Source of the DNA: Physcia stellaris
Lineage: Eukaryota; Ascomycota; Lecanoromycetes; Caliciales; Physciaceae
Length of the DNA: 64,000 bases
NCBI GenBank assembly: GCA_018902385.1
Contig: JABSSW010000012.1
Location: 248,001 to 312,000, forward strand
Direction of reading: 5' to 3'
Shown: positions 1 through 13,906 of the stretch, piece after piece
Layout: the number at the start of each line of letters is the position of its first letter
Numbering within the stretch: position 1 is the stretch's first letter
The notes under the pieces: model-generated
What the model was told of the DNA's origin: nothing
The model's input: the letters and a program-made list of their open reading frames with translations, nothing else
Database searches by the model: none
Position numbers and translations under genes: made by a program

Positions 1-657
1 TTTCCCGGTACCAGTTGGTGTATTTACTGACACCGATGCAGTTGCGTTCCGGCGGGTACGCGGGGAGGCGTTGGCTCCAGAACAGTTCGCAAAGGGTGAT
101 GAATGGCAACGGCGGATCGAAAGACGGATACAAAGCAGTGGTGTCAGGTAGGCACTGATCGTACCAGTCTATCTCCATTAAATCTCCCGTAGTGGTACTT
201 CGTCCTAGCGAGACAAATTGATTCGGTCCCGTAATGCAGTACAACGTCGGGCTGCCGTTGGGCGATTCCGGCGGCCGAGGAGGGGTTTTCGCCATTCCCC
301 TGAGGACGTTGGTGAGCATCTTGGTGACGAAGGGTGCGGATGACGATGTCTTGAAGAACGTGCGGAAGGCCGCGCTTGGGGTTTTGCGCTTAGAGTCGCG
401 AATCGCTGAGCGGACCGCGCTTTCGAGATCGCTGAGGAGATCGCCCAGTTCGACTGTTCTGCTGCCGTCGTCGCAGTTGTAGATGTTATATTCACCGTAG
501 GATGAGTGGTTGAAAGCTATATGGCTGTGTAAGCGAAGGACCTACAACGCTCCGTCTTGGGAGGAATACCTCTCTTGGATATCGAAGATGGCTGCTCAAC
601 ATCGAAGGCGATGACAGCGCCCAGCAAAAGCAGAATCGTAAAAATTAAGCTCAGCAT
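1..657 (-). CDS. Secreted peptidase-like protein, 3' end cut by the window edge
   Basis: Two exons are visible: 657-570 and 516-1, joined by a 53-nt intron (569-517, GTATTC...CATATAG, phase 1). The start at 657 gives a clear signal peptide (MLSLIFTILLLLGAVIAFD). The second exon then stays open to the window edge with a compact, cysteine-bearing secreted-protein sequence (FKTSSSAPFVTKMLTNV, then ESPNGSPTLYC, then LPFITLCELFW). From memory this resembles the N-terminal half of fungal secreted metallopeptidase-like proteins whose zinc motif lies further on; that half would be outside the window, so the enzymatic assignment is inference. At least 200 residues are present. The splice choice rests on frame continuity and consensus ends. 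Confidence 0.6.
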
Positions 658-1992
658 TGTTAAGTCTCGTGCCTTCTGTAGCTACTTGTCTTCCAGACAA
701 ACCAATCCGTAGCAATCGATATGTTAATTGGAGGGAGAGACTGAGAGAATAGTGATTTATATAATATGGAGCTGTTCGAGTTCTCGGCCCAGTCCGCCTG
801 CGCATGTTGCGCATGTTGCGCGTGCCAGAACACCATAAATAGCCACAAATAAACAACCGACCTCATCAGACTTATTCTTCACACCATTCGTCTTCCATCA
901 TTAGCACGGTAGCATTCTTCTCTCTCCCTTCATATGCCGTTCCGTGGCATCCAGTCAAATCCGCAATGAGGTCCCGCGATTTTGAATAGCCAACCACTAT
1001 AAAACACAACTTTACGGATATGCCCACTCTAAATGCTACGCTGATGGAAGAACACAGGGCGACTTGATCCCAACTCAAAATGAGATTGTTTATCTTCGGC
1101 ACGCACTTCCACTTGAGAACCCTCACGGCAAAAAGGTCCTAACAGCCAAGAAAACTCACCATGATCATCCAACCCAAGCTGAAAACTCTCGCTGAATATG
1201 ATCCGCAACCCAAGCATGATGGAGCTGTTGAAAAGTTCGAAGAAGTTCCGGAATCTCACATGTCAGTCAGGCATACCGGTATCCACGTTGAACAGACTAC
1301 CTTTTCTGATGGGTTGAAGCCATGATTGGGTTCCGGCGAGTATCTGGCCAGTAGTGGAAATATGAGCGCGAGAGAGACGGCCGTCACATCTCCATATATT
1401 TTTTTCCGTGCTTGTTAGGGGCGCAGTCCAACAAAGACAGGGCGAACGGTCTTCAGTCCGACAAACGGACCGTACGTAAGCTTTGGGACAGTTCAATTCG
1501 ACTGTCGTGTGCACTTACTCGCGCCGCCGAGTCCTTAAAGATCCACCAATGGGGCAGGCAGAATTTCGATAGGCTTCACCAATCAGATTTGTTGCGCCCT
1601 TGACGAATGCTGACTCAAAGCGTCGAAATTGAAGAACTACTTTAAATCTCAAAAATTTGATTGGTGAATTCGGGTGCGCTTTACCCAATATCAATGAAAT
1701 TCAAGGCCTACGCGAGCATGCTGGCTTTTTCATTGGTGGACCATCAATGACTCGGCATCGCGAGTATAATGTATTTGAAGGTATGGAAATGGCAGTTTTA
1801 CCGCTCTCTTCAGTTTACATCGACTCATTGCCATTGCCTGAGCTTCTTCAGAGCTTTTACCTAAACTATTGCCGCCCCTCTACACCCACACAAGGCTCCT
1901 AACACTAGACCACTGCTCGTTCATGAAGGGGGCAGTATCGACAGGTCGCCTTCAAGAGACTGTAATAAAAAAAGTCAGCCCAAGAATCAAAG
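658..1992. other. Intergenic, no gene supported
   Basis: Only short overlapping open frames without recognisable domains, codon structure or signal peptides. It holds the upstream region of the peptidase-like gene on the minus strand and the 3' flank of the SnoaL-like gene. Confidence 0.5.
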
Positions 1993-2523
1993 CTACCACG
2001 CGACAAAACCCACGAGTGACGTCGGGCCCGTCTGCCGCGAAATCTTCCACTCCCCATTCTTCTCCTTCACATACTCGCGATCAAACCGCTCGCGAAACAC
2101 CACCGATTGATTGCGGAACAGAAAGCCGTTTCGCAGTTGCGCCGGGTTGCCAAAGTAGAGCGCGTCGGCGTAGTTCTTGGCTTTGGCGGTCGTCTGGGTG
2201 AAATTGTACGCGTAGACCGTCGTGATGGTGTGTTCGGTTAAGAGACTGGTGTTCTGGAAGGTGTCGCGGTAGAAGGCTTGGATGGCGGGGAGACCGACGA
2301 GCGAAGCGTTGCCGCCACCGCCGTCGAGCACGGCGTCGGTGGTGTAGACGTCGGCGAGGGCGTCGAAGTCCTTTTCGTCGAGGGCGAAGCTGAAGAGGGA
2401 GTTGAGCTGGTTGATAGCGCCTAAGGTGACTGCATCGCGGGGGGAGAGACGGATGCTGGTGGCCTGGGGCAGCAGGCTGCCGCTGAGGAGTAGTGAGAAT
2501 AGAAGTGTGGTGAAGGTCTGCAT
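1993..2523 (-). CDS. Secreted SnoaL-like (NTF2-fold) protein
   Basis: A single-exon 176-residue frame. Residues 1-23 form a signal peptide (MQTFTTLLFSLLLSGSLLPQATS). The rest matches the SnoaL-like/NTF2-like fold: an N-terminal helix pair (INQLNSLFSFALDEKDFDALADVY), a strand with TTDAVLDGGG, the LVGLPAIQAFYRDTF segment typical of these proteins and a C-terminal sheet ending EWKISRQ. Several N-glycosylation sequons (NAS, NTS, NFT, NQS) fit secretion. Family members include polyketide cyclases and hydroxylating enzymes, but many secreted fungal members have no known substrate, so no reaction is assigned. Length is normal for the family and the frame is intact. Confidence 0.8.
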   Translation of the reverse strand: MQTFTTLLFSLLLSGSLLPQATSIRLSPRDAVTLGAINQLNSLFSFALDEKDFDALADVYTTDAVLDGGGGNASLVGLPAIQAFYRDTFQNTSLLTEHTITTVYAYNFTQTTAKAKNYADALYFGNPAQLRNGFLFRNQSVVFRERFDREYVKEKNGEWKISRQTGPTSLVGFVAW

Positions 2524-3890
2524 GGCCGGCTTTTGTTAGAATACTTTGGAGGTGGGCTGGAAAAATGGGGGAAGGAAATGGGGTCGAGCAGTCGTGGGAT
2601 TTTGGGTGGTTTAAATATATTTACCTGGACGCTCCATGCTTTCCTGGACGAAGTCTCATGGAGGCGCTATAGCTGATCCGGCAGTCTCGTACTCCTGCTG
2701 CATCGTTTCGCAGCATTGTTGATCTCAATCTGCTTTAGAGGAATGACGTTATTGAAGGACGGACAAGTAGTTGCAGAGCTGGCGGGAAAATATGACCGAA
2801 TACATGGCTCGATGTCCCTTCAATGAACGTGTCTGGGGAAATGTTTCGCGCGCTTGTCGGAGATGCACTATGAGGTTAAAGAACGATGATCTGCTGTACT
2901 ACTGATGCAGCTATGTCCCTGCATTGCAGATGCATCCTCCGAGGTTCTACCCCGCATGGCGAAGTCTGTGGGACGCTTGTGGCTGTCGGTACTTTTCGGT
3001 CTGTAGGTCTGTTGCCGTTTTCCATTGAATGGAAACTCCAATGTCACGTAAGTACAACTGTAGACCAGAATAGCAATTACAAGAGACATCCACGGTCCTT
3101 ATTTGTCAGACGAGAGACAGGAGCAAATCCGTAAGCAAGTAGCATTTCATTCCAATCCTCCGAGTTCGCCGTTGAGATTCACGTGGTAGACTGCAGAATT
3201 CTTCGTGGTTGTTGACCTTGTGGGACTTGCAAGTGTATTATCAATGATCATGAATTGGCATGCCGGAAATCATAACGATCCCCGCGGAAGAGTCTTGCAA
3301 AAGGATCGACGCTAACATGTTGTGATGTCATGTCCACGCAAGATTGTGGACATCACAATGTAGGACGAAGTAGCATGAAAAAGTGAGGCATTCCACTCTC
3401 AGATGCGAAGGTAAGAAAGAGTACATAGAGAGAGTAGTACTGGAATCGGAAGGTATCGGCTATAGATGCCCCCGATGCAAGCCCACGGTCTTGGCGGCAG
3501 TCTCAGCCGAGGCTGATTGCTTGGCATTCTTCCATCAATCCGCGACTTCGGACCGAAGTCCTCGGTCCAGAACAACTTTGTGACCGGGCCACTCGATCGT
3601 ACATCAAGTCATTCTGGTGTTGGCGGCCAAAATGGCTAATTGATTGATGATTCTGCCCAAGCGCTCGTACTCGCTCGATTCAATCCCTTGACCTGGCCTT
3701 GGGTAGGCGTGTGCCGCAACTAGCGCATGGAGGTCGCAGGACTTACTATCAGTGCCGCTGGCCTGGCAGCTTTGTGTGACTTGTGTCTCAGAGGATCTGA
3801 TCTTCTGGAACGAGGCAAGAACTTTCTCACGGGATCACACCATACTAATGGCCCGCCTTAATGCTCAACGAGTAATCTTCACTATCTGAG
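2524..3890. other. Intergenic, no gene supported
   Basis: Upstream region of the SnoaL-like gene followed by sequence with only short frames. A short imperfect palindrome-like stretch (TTGTGATGTCATG...CATCACAATG, about 3329-3360) is present. Nothing else was recognised. Confidence 0.45.
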
Positions 3891-4400
3891 GTGACGCGGC
3901 AGAACTTTCGACGAGCAAAGGCACTGATCGCGATACTTGTTTCATTGATCCCGAGTTGCGTAGTGTGGTTAGAGACCACCCGGACTGCACCCCTTATCTT
4001 CGAGGATGAAACTCAACTCAATAAGGAGTATGGGCTCAACCCTATAAGTCTTGGCTCTATTATCTCGCGCCATCGCTTCGCACAGTTGGATCTTCGATCA
4101 TATCTGAGCAGATTTCAGGAATGTACGTCCCGCAAAAGAAAGGCGAAATGGGTGACACGTGATCTTGGGAAATTCAGAAACATGCTTGACGATCTCAGTA
4201 GATAATCACGACTCTTCGAGAGATTACCTCTTCGCTTGCAGATATTAGGCGCCAACGTGAAGTCTTTGTCGCAGAGCAGATTGCTCGACACGAGGATATC
4301 GAAGACCTAGAGATAATCAAGAAGCGCTGGGTCAAAAGGCCCTACGCTGTCATCCGCTGCAAGCGAACGACGAACTGTGCTCACGCAAACCGCGTTGACA
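3891..4400 (+). pseudogene. Remnant resembling a HeLo-domain protein
   Basis: The translation carries the second half of a HeLo-type (prion-inhibition and propagation) helical domain: a stretch like FAQLDLRSYLSRFQE, then RKAKWVTRDLGKFRNMLDDLS, and, in another frame just after, TLREITSSLADIRRQREVF. The order and spacing match HeLo proteins, where a conserved Lys/Trp-Arg-Asp-Lys-Phe helix precedes the REITSSL helix. Nothing comparable to the N-terminal helix was found upstream. It is a broken fossil copy of a cell-death-type domain. Confidence is moderate because only about 90 residues are diagnostic. Confidence 0.45.
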
Positions 4401-7400
4401 ATTCGTTCTCAGCGAGACCCATCCACAGACCAGGATGTGGGTGACCATATGCAGACGCATGCAGACTCTGACCCTGACGCTCAAACGTGGAATGTGAGCA
4501 AGGATCTAGGCGACAAGCCTGATGAAGTCCGGCACGAAGACAGGGACAAATAACACGAAACTTCAGCTAAATTTGGATATCAGAACAACTCGAGCGACAC
4601 AAAGAAGACAGAATTAATGGGAATTCTTCGACTATATGCTTTATTGGAATTAGATCGAAGCGAAGCACTTTATCGAGAGCGGGAGAAAGAAACGTCTTGC
4701 GTCAACTCCACGCCTCTCGCCAAAATTGGAATGATACACCGTTCATCAGCATTGATTTCGCAAATGATCTTGAATGCGCACTCCAACTGATAGGTTTATC
4801 TTCCATTCTCTTGCGCATCGACTGACATTTCAAAATCATTGAATCGGGAAGTTCCAGGCACCAGTAAGTCTGTAGAATTAGCAAACTCTTACATTTTGGG
4901 GTTGAATGATCCTTCAGACCAACACTCCTTTCGATGGGGGTGTATTTGCTGTCTCGTTCTGGATTCCGGATGACTGTTCTTTCGCGCGCCCGATCTGTCA
5001 CTTCATAATTCCGGTATTTCATCCCAACATTGATGATAAGAGTCGAATATGCCTTAGCAATTCAAAACGCGAGACTTGATTTAGCATGGAGCCTAGAAAT
5101 TAGTAAGCTGAATTTGAGGCCATTGAAAACACTGTTACGGACGAAGGACCATAGTACTGACTGCACTTTGCTCTTTATTGCGCAATCAAAACTGCGAGAA
5201 TGATGCTATGAGACCAGTGATTGTTCAAGATTTTCCTTGAGAATCGATATTTATTCGATACCAAAGCTAGTCTACTTACACAGCGTTTTACCTCTCGAGA
5301 TTATCACAACTGCTCAATCCCAGAATTCTACCCTGAGTCCAGCGCTAACCCAACATTGAGCGAAATATAGCGATCTACTGCTTTAGAGCCTACCAATTGA
5401 CTCACAGAAACCAGAAGGCGGTCTTTAGATATGATTTCAGGGCTTGATGTGTCTCGGCTGCTACTCTTTATTGCTCTGTTCCTAATATCTACTGCCTTAC
5501 AACATGCCAATTTGCTAATAAATTTCAGAGGGCGGCCCTACAGATCCGATATCTTTTTTGTGGAGACTGGCAAAACCAGCTGGATTCAATATCTACCTCA
5601 TGTTAGCTGTTAGACCATAGAATTTTGTTGAGATCGATGCGATGTTCGACGAAAAGTTCTTTTTTTCAATCTTTGATTTATGAATTATTATTGAAATTGA
5701 ATATGTCTCAAGTTTTTGTGTAAAACATGATTATTGTAGCTAAAGTCTCGTTCGTCTCATTGCTAGAACAGAATACTATGTACATGAATGTTTGAGCGAT
5801 AGTCTTCTAGCAAAAGCAGTAGCTCACGGAGAATTTACAAAACGGGCCAAACTGAAGCTGTCACTGTGTCGAGAAAGAAACTCCCAAACCCCAAGACCCA
5901 AGCCGCCGAAGAAAGAGTCCATATAGACGGCGCCAGCGTCGTTCAAAGCACAGAAACAGTCCAGACAAGACGCGACAAGAAAAGAAGATAATATGTAATT
6001 TCGATCTCGAAAAAAAAAGAAGAGACGAAAATTGCAGCAGCCAGAACTCGAAAAAAAGATCGTCTATATAGGCGTGCCAAGCCTCAGCCACTGCAATTTC
6101 GTCTCATTTGCTTCAGCATCCTGGTCCAGCCAGCCGAAACATCGATAGGCTAACTGTCAAAGCAATATCATAGAGAAGCTATTGTGATTTCCTATTGGCT
6201 TGACAGGGCTAAGATCCAAGGTCTCGGGCTCGGTCAAAAACTATCGCTGCTGCTGAAGAGATTGCCTTTGGCCAGAGAAGATAGTCTTCGGCTTGAAGGC
6301 TGTTGGTCCCGACCCCGAAGTCTCGGGAACTACGTCTTAACTTTCTGATCCAAACGTTTCTACCGGAAACGCGGGCACCCACTTTAAGAGATCCCGGAGC
6401 AATGAATTGGCCACTCCACCTTTGAAAATGAGCTAGGTCTTTCCTCAAGCAGCGTCAATGGCCATGTTCATCTTCCGGTATGGACTGGGCTTTCACCTAT
6501 TATCGACGCGTTGTTGCTTCATGTTCGTAACGTTCAACAGCGGATTTACTAAATCTGACCTGTACCTTCCTTGACGAAGTGGTCTTATCAAGGAATATTC
6601 GATACACCAGCAGTGGAACCAGGCGGATCAAAAGAGTTCCGATACCAAAGGAAAGCTATTTAGAAGTGTGTTCATTTCGGCTCGAAAATCTGAGGATACA
6701 TCTGTACAGGCTGCTTAGTATACATTGGCCAGTACCATATTTGGACTTAATCCAAAGCACCAGCCTCAGGTTCAACCTTAGTCTGCCGGTCCTGTCATTC
6801 CCATCCCATTCCCAGCCTTCTCAAATAATTGATTTCATCAAAGCGCTAATTCTGCGTATTTTATTCTTTGCTATGCATGAAAATCTTGGTGGTTTGCAGC
6901 TGGTCAGCCTGTAGGCCTCCTGCATGATCGAAACAATGTTCTGGATGGTCAGCGGAGGTCTTGCTTAAGTTACGAGGGGAAACATGCTGAGACGCTACAA
7001 ACAAGAAATAAAGGCAATGCTAGAGTAGTTGGAACGAAAAAAGCAAGCCCTGGTTTTTGTATTCTTAGATATCATAGTTGACCATGTGGGTTCTCGGTCG
7101 TGGGTTTTTCACTCGATGCGGAGCTTGAGACGGGAACAGTAGTAAAGATGCGACTGGGAAAAACCATCGAGCTGCTTATAGTGAAGTAATAGCAGTGTCT
7201 AAACAGAATACAAATTTGCTTCCCAAGCGGTATGTTTCTATGTTGTTTGGACCAAGATTGCCTTGACAGCTGATCTAGCAGATTTGTACTATAAATCTCA
7301 TATTAGTTTTACAAACTTCACAAAGCTCAAACCATCCATGTTTTGACACAGCAGTTTGCTATAGGACTTCAAACCACATATAAAACCCTCCAACTACCTC

Positions 7401-7446
7401 TCTCATCCACACCACACAGACCACCCACCCCCTCCCTTCCCCAAAA
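4401..7446. other. Long intergenic stretch, no gene supported
   Basis: Both strands show only short frames without domains. Base composition is mildly AT-rich (notably about 5600-6100) but lacks the extreme signature of the blocks at 26.8 and 49.8 kb. It could hold decayed genes or non-coding RNA, but none is recognisable. Confidence 0.4.
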
Positions 7447-7776
7447 ATGCCACCCGCAACTTCTACCAGCCCTGCAGGCGCAACAGTCTACATCTTTACC
7501 TACACCTGCAGCAAAAACATCCTCAAACGCGTGCCTAAGCCAGGAATCATCGCCCAATTCAGCAGCCGCGAAGAGGCCATTTCCCGCGCAAAGGCTTTCA
7601 GAGAGGAGGCTTTAGCGATGTATTATGGTGCGCAGAAGAATCCCGTGGATTGGAGAGACTATTGGAAGAATGAAGGAGGGAACGATAAGAGGTTGGGGGA
7701 GGAGGGGTGGTCGTGTGAGGTGAAGAAAGGAGACGCATATATGGTGTGTGGAGTTTGGAAGTGGGTTGGGAGCTAG
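7447..7776 (+). CDS. Small hypothetical protein, 109 residues
   Basis: Intact single-exon frame preceded by a CT-rich leader (7380-7440: CCTCTCTCATCC...CCCCTCCCTTCCCCAAAA) of the kind found just upstream of fungal starts; the start is ATGCC in context CAAAAATGCC. The sequence is soluble-looking, with no signal peptide or membrane segment: YIFTYTCSKNILKRV, then IIAQFSSREEAISRAKAF, then WRDYWKNEGG and a tryptophan-rich end (VCGVWKWVGS). I do not recognise the family. The balanced amino-acid composition and leader argue that it is a real gene. Confidence 0.6.
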   Translation: MPPATSTSPAGATVYIFTYTCSKNILKRVPKPGIIAQFSSREEAISRAKAFREEALAMYYGAQKNPVDWRDYWKNEGGNDKRLGEEGWSCEVKKGDAYMVCGVWKWVGS

Positions 7777-8572
7777 GAAGGGGGAGGCGCATGTGGTCGG
7801 GGCAGAGGGCGATTTTTGAAAGGGTTTGGGTATTTGTAATCAAGATCTGATGGGGGAAGGAGTGGCGGACGTTATTTGAGAAGGAAAGAAAGGAAAACCT
7901 TCAGACCAAGTGCTCAAGGATATTATTGCAAAATTTCTGAAGCTTACGGTACAGTGATATGACTTTCCGTATCTAGAAGCATGCCTGTCAAGCCAAAGCT
8001 TTTTTCTGCGAGGTCAAGAGGGTGCAGGCTATGTTATGACTCGCAAGGCTTAAAGCCTTTCTGCAACCTCCTCAGCGCCATGTCCACCTCCGATCTTGGC
8101 CTCTGAATCGAGCCTCTTGAAGTGACCGGGCCGATGTGTACTCAGGTCACCAGGGATATGAAGACCTGCTCGCCGCTCATAGCCATGTTTGTCACGCGGA
8201 TAGCGTACAGGCTCTTGATCACGCTAAGGCGGTTAGTTATCTAGTAGGGGGCTGTTTCCAGACAATATGTTACGTATAGCTCAGCAGAGAAATGGTTACC
8301 TGCGCACTCATAGAGGAAAGAGCTGCATGTTGGGTACCACAAGGAACAAATGTCAATGAGTAGTAGAGATGTAAGGCAAGGGACGTGGGTAGTTGAGCAG
8401 CTGGAGAGTAGCCGTGAAATGATTCAGGAACACTGAATTAACTCGGTCATAGAGTGCGGAGTTCGGCCCAGATCGAAGGCAATACTGACCAGCATTTCCT
8501 AGTGTGTAGTGCTACTCTGTTCTCAAGTTACGATACCGGCGTTAATGTTAGTTGAGTGCACCTGAGTCTTAC
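7777..8572. other. Intergenic, no gene supported
   Basis: 3' flanks of two convergent genes. No further coding signal, RNA or repeat was recognised. Confidence 0.45.
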
Positions 8573-9686
<1,114 letters not shown>

Positions 9687-9865
9687 TGTGAAATACTTTC
9701 GCAGACGAGAAAGGGCGAGGCGACCTACTGATATGATACTTTTCGACGAACAGCAAGACCTAATGAAGAGAACAGTCTGGCTGATCGTAGTACCTTATCA
9801 AGGCGTTGGTGGGTGCCTTCCGCGGCTAGACGCTTTAACGAGGCCGTGGGGTATCCTCCGGCGAC

Positions 9866-12182
9866 TTACACCCATGACGATACACATTCGGTGTCCTCGA
9901 AGTCGGTATCGGTATCCGAGTCGCTGCTGGAAAGACTCGAGGCAGCGCTAATAGCTTGTAACAAGTGGGATAGAGGCATGTTATTTTCCCTCACTGCTAT
10001 GTCCATCGGAGTCTCACCATTGCAATTGATAGCTTCTACTTCAGCCCCATTTCGAACCAAGATCTCCAGGAGGGAAAGGCATTTTTGTCGTTCTTGAAAT
10101 ATTAGAGCATGGTCAAGTCTCGTCAAAGAATCTTTGCCAAGTCCCCAATGATGGAGCACATTGTTCCCATCGTGATCTTCGATGCGAACATTTACACCGA
10201 ATTTGAGTAAGGTCAGGATTGTCTTCCTGCGGTTGATATACGAAACGACACTAGAACAGGGCTGCGAGAATGCTAGCTGCAGTAGGTTCTTCCCTGTTAC
10301 AGGACAAGCCATGTTCACGTCGTATCCGTAGGTCAAAAGGCAAAGCCACAACTGGAAAATTGAGTCCAAAGACTGCGGTGACGAGCGGCGATTGAATCCA
10401 AGTCTCAGCTCTGTCCACGGACTCCTGCGCGTCTAGAATTAAGTTGATAATTGACAGATAACCCCTGGTGCAGGCGATTTGCAGTGGACTTCGGTCTTCT
10501 TTGTCTCTCATACCATAATGTGACCCAGCTTCTAAGAGCTGCTTGACCGTTTCTATGCCACTATGGCCACAAGCAATATGAAGGGGGTCCGGCCTAGGTT
10601 ATTCTTCACGTGTAGAGGAGGATCCATCTTCAGGAGTTCAGGCACTCTACCTGTTATGTCATAGTGCATGGATGCTAAGTGGAGTGGAGTGTCGCCCTGA
10701 GTGGTTTGGGCTCGAGGATCAGCACCCTGTTCTAGCAGATACGTCAAGATATCAGACGTGGTCCGGTAAGCTTTACTAGCAGAGTGCAATGGTCGTTCCT
10801 TTGTGATACTGGACTCGCAGTCTATCAATACCCCAGCTTTGATCAGTAAAGCAATCTTTGGGAGAGGGCCTGTTTGACATGCGACATGCAGGGGTTGGTA
10901 CCCGTTAACATCCTTCATTTGATAGATTTTCATTGTGGGCCGTTCGTCCAAAAGGATTTGCATAGTCTCTATGCTGCTCGAATAGGCCGCGACATGCAGT
11001 GGTGTCGTCTGGGTGAGGAGTGATGCATTGGCCGAAGGCTGATACCCGTCTACCCAAACCTTGTGATCCAATAAGACTTGAACCACCGTTGACTTTTCTT
11101 GCTGGCATGCTTCATAAAGCATACATTGTTTCCATTCGTTGAAGTGGTCTCTGTTCTTGCTCAAAACTTCTGATAACGTTTCGGTGTTCCAAGTATTTAC
11201 GGCATCACAGACTCTAGGGTGAGGCAATTTCGTGGATAAATAGGTCTCTTCGCGTTGAGGCAATAAGAGCTCAAACCAAGGTCCTCTAATTTTCTGTTCT
11301 TTCGAGGCAATTTGGGCTCTTACATAGTCGACAGATGCATTCCAGGTTGCATGACCAGAAGTCGCAGAAATACTGCTATAGATATCAACAGGACTGCTAT
11401 TCGTCCTCAAAGGGAGCGGTGCGATAGGTATTTGAACCTTTTCATCAAATTTCATACGGTGATTGCGGTAGTTTCTCTTGTATACTCGCGCGGTAGAAAG
11501 TTCATTGTCAATGCTCAACTCTTGATATGTGAGTCCGGAGCTCTCGGCGCTGTGTCGCTGACTATCTGTTGTAGATGTAGAAAATCGAGATGACACCCGA
11601 GATGGCACCATACTCAGCGCGCTTACGTCGGATATTCGAAGAGTCTCTTTGCTGCTTTCAAGCTTTCGCTGCCGCTCGAAGGTTGATGGTCTTTCTATAT
11701 CAGCCTATATTCTAATCCGTGTACTACTAAGGTGTAGTCTCCTAGGGTGCTCACATTTGAAGCACGGAAAGTAAGAGTGTCATAGCTGTAGCTTGGCCTC
11801 TCATCATATTCTGGTATCCCTAAAGAATGCTCTCATTCCAGACCACTTTGGCTCTTTGACCAAGCGAATATGATGTTAGATCATAGGTTGAAAGATCTTC
11901 GGATAAAGCTTTCATTATCATGTCTCCAATATCAAGCTGTCGGTTCAAGCGCGCAAGAAGGTCTAGGTCCGTTGCTTCATTGTCTTCCCAAGTTTGCAAT
12001 AGCTCCTGGATCCTTTCCCAAGCTAGTCGTATGATATCCAGCTCTTGCGTCGCAGACAAGATGGTCAGATGGGCATCGTTAAATTTGGCTGACAGGTCGC
12101 GAAGAGATTTCGCGACTTTTCCACATTGTAAGGCGAGACCTGCTGCCCCAGTAACAATCGAAAATACTGATACAGGATCCAT
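9866..12182 (-). pseudogene. STAND N-terminal-like / ankyrin-repeat protein, apparently disrupted
   Basis: From the ATG at 12182 the frame begins with the helical N-terminal domain found on many fungal STAND/NLR-like and ankyrin proteins (MDPVSVFSIVTGAAGLALQ, then LTILSATQELDIIRLAWERIQ). An intron lies between about 11757 and 11700, but its exact ends do not resolve cleanly. After a linker come about eight to ten ankyrin repeats (TTPLHVAA, YQPLHVAC, DTPLHLAS, PLHIACGH, SPLQIAC). The tail is Ser/Asp-rich (SSLSSSDSDTDTDFED). Breaks seen: an in-frame TAG at 11822-11820, a one-base loss at the C/G run 10583-10587, and a frame change near the A/T run 10356-10359. The repeat pattern continues in register across each. 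Either a recent host pseudogene or a gene with assembly errors; no NACHT/NB-ARC ATPase is present. Confidence 0.65.
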
Positions 12183-12910
12183 CACTCGAGTATGAATAAC
12201 GCAGGCAAAGAAACCTCGTTGAGCGCAACAGCGTTATAGACTGTATTGAAGATGCAATGAAATGACGATGAATCCTTCAAGACAAAAAAGTGTGCCTCGT
12301 CGAGGTTGACAGCCTTGCTGCGCCGTATTGCAGGCCGCAAGCATGATCGAGCTTGGCTTTTCATCTCGATTGGACGATACGCTGCTTGAGTCGTTAGGGC
12401 TCGGAGGCGAGGATTTATGATGGTGTGGTCAGGGTTCGATTGGGAGATAAGATAGGGTTAGGGTATCCTTGACTTTGGCCCCAACAATCAGGATTCGTTC
12501 TCCAAGCCCGGGTAAGGATTGGGCGGTCTAGATGTGATAGTTTCATGTTTCATATTCTCTTCACCTCTATGGATGATAGAAGGGAAGTTGAAGACCAGCG
12601 AAATGTTCCCTTAAGTTTTTAGAAGCCTACGAATCATACGAAAAGCTACGCAACCCTCCTGTTGCTTCATGTGTTTGCGTTCAATGCGACATGAATCGTC
12701 GCAACCTCGTCAATAAACGAGCCCAGACCAACAATGTGCCAGAATGCTTCAACCCGCGAGAAACTAGAATTGTGAATGCATAAAAGATTTATGCAACAAA
12801 ACACGCGTCAAAACACGCGATTTCATGAAATTGTGAAAATACAAACTATCGGTGCACTACCAGTTTCGTCATACTGTGCGAAGCCTCGGCCGTACGAATT
12901 GCTGCGAAAG
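12183..12910. other. Upstream region of the ankyrin gene, no other gene
   Basis: Contains the putative minus-strand promoter of the ankyrin gene and non-coding sequence down to the P450 fragment. Confidence 0.4.
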
Positions 12911-13415
12911 TTACGTGGTGCGGTGCGGTGCAGGGACGTTATTGTACCCTATGCACCATTGGGCGCCTTGCTCCTCAAGCTGTGTTGTACGGGCAAGGTC
13001 CCCAGCAGTCGTGGGAAAAAGACGCATGGATTCATCGATACAAGCCCCAAGATATGGCAGATTCTTTATTTTTCGCCATGGCGTAACGTGGTCGGCAGTA
13101 GTGAGAACTGCATCAAGCTCCTTCGGCAAGATGCTCAATTTCTGCAGGTTCTTGATCAAGTAATATAGAGTACCAGCAATAGACACTGCTGGGTTGTCGA
13201 TCTGACCAATGGTTGGGACCTGGATCAGCGAGCAGGTTTCATGTCTTGTAAGCTAATCACTTACTCATCTGGTCGGTTTCTGGAACTCGATCCAACTCGA
13301 GGATTGGGGAAGGATGCCCGTTTCTGTCATCGATTGTGGGTTGATAGAAATCTTGAAGGATCTCTCTAGATCTGTGCCGCTCTAGTCGCTCTTCACACAG
13401 TTGTGCCACAACTGA
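12911..13415 (-). pseudogene. Cytochrome P450 fragment (I-helix end to K-helix)
   Basis: On the minus strand the translation shows a P450 middle section: EERLERHRSREILQDFYQPTI (pre-I-helix), then AGTLYYLIKNLQKL (after the I-helix), then PKELDAVL, YLGACIDESMRLFPT with the K-helix ExxR pair (ESMR), and YNNVPA. A well-formed intron (GTAAGTGATTAGC...GATCCAG, about 13259-13214) is still recognisable. The oxygen-binding AGxDT motif is not intact, and neither the N-terminal half nor the heme-binding FxxGxRxCxG end is found nearby, so this is a truncated relic. Confidence 0.7.
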
Positions 13416-13906
13416 TAGAAAATCTTGGGCAAGCTGCTACTTTTCTCTGTGCTTGCTTGAGTAAGCGTCGCTAAGCTTTTGAAGTGGCCGCGGCCTGAGG
13501 ACCAGCTGGCATGAAACATTGACGGAAGCCCCTGACTTTCATGACGCCATTGGTACAAGCCAGCGAGAAATGACCATTCCCTGCCTCGACGAATGGAAGG
13601 TCCATGCTAGGTCCAATTTTGACCGCACCCTCGAAAGCGAACTCGTGTTTTTCTAAAGTCCACATGTGTATGCTCACGCATGCTGCTCTTCGTCCCATAT
13701 CTCTCACCTCATCAGAAGACCTAGATGCGCGCACTACTCCTCATCCCAGCAGAATCATCCATCCTTCCAGCAGATCCACCTCAGAAGCAAGTCCACCTCC
13801 GGCCTCCCCTCTCCCCCCTCACACACACAAATATCGCCCTCGCCATCCTCATCTTCTAGCTCCGCGACCACATCTCACCCCCCTCCAGACTCCCTCTCAT
13901 CCTCAA
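13416..13906. other. Intergenic; CT-rich tract, no gene supported
   Basis: Positions about 13720-13900 are strongly C/T-rich on the plus strand and give long but low-complexity frames that I do not accept as coding. Confidence 0.4.
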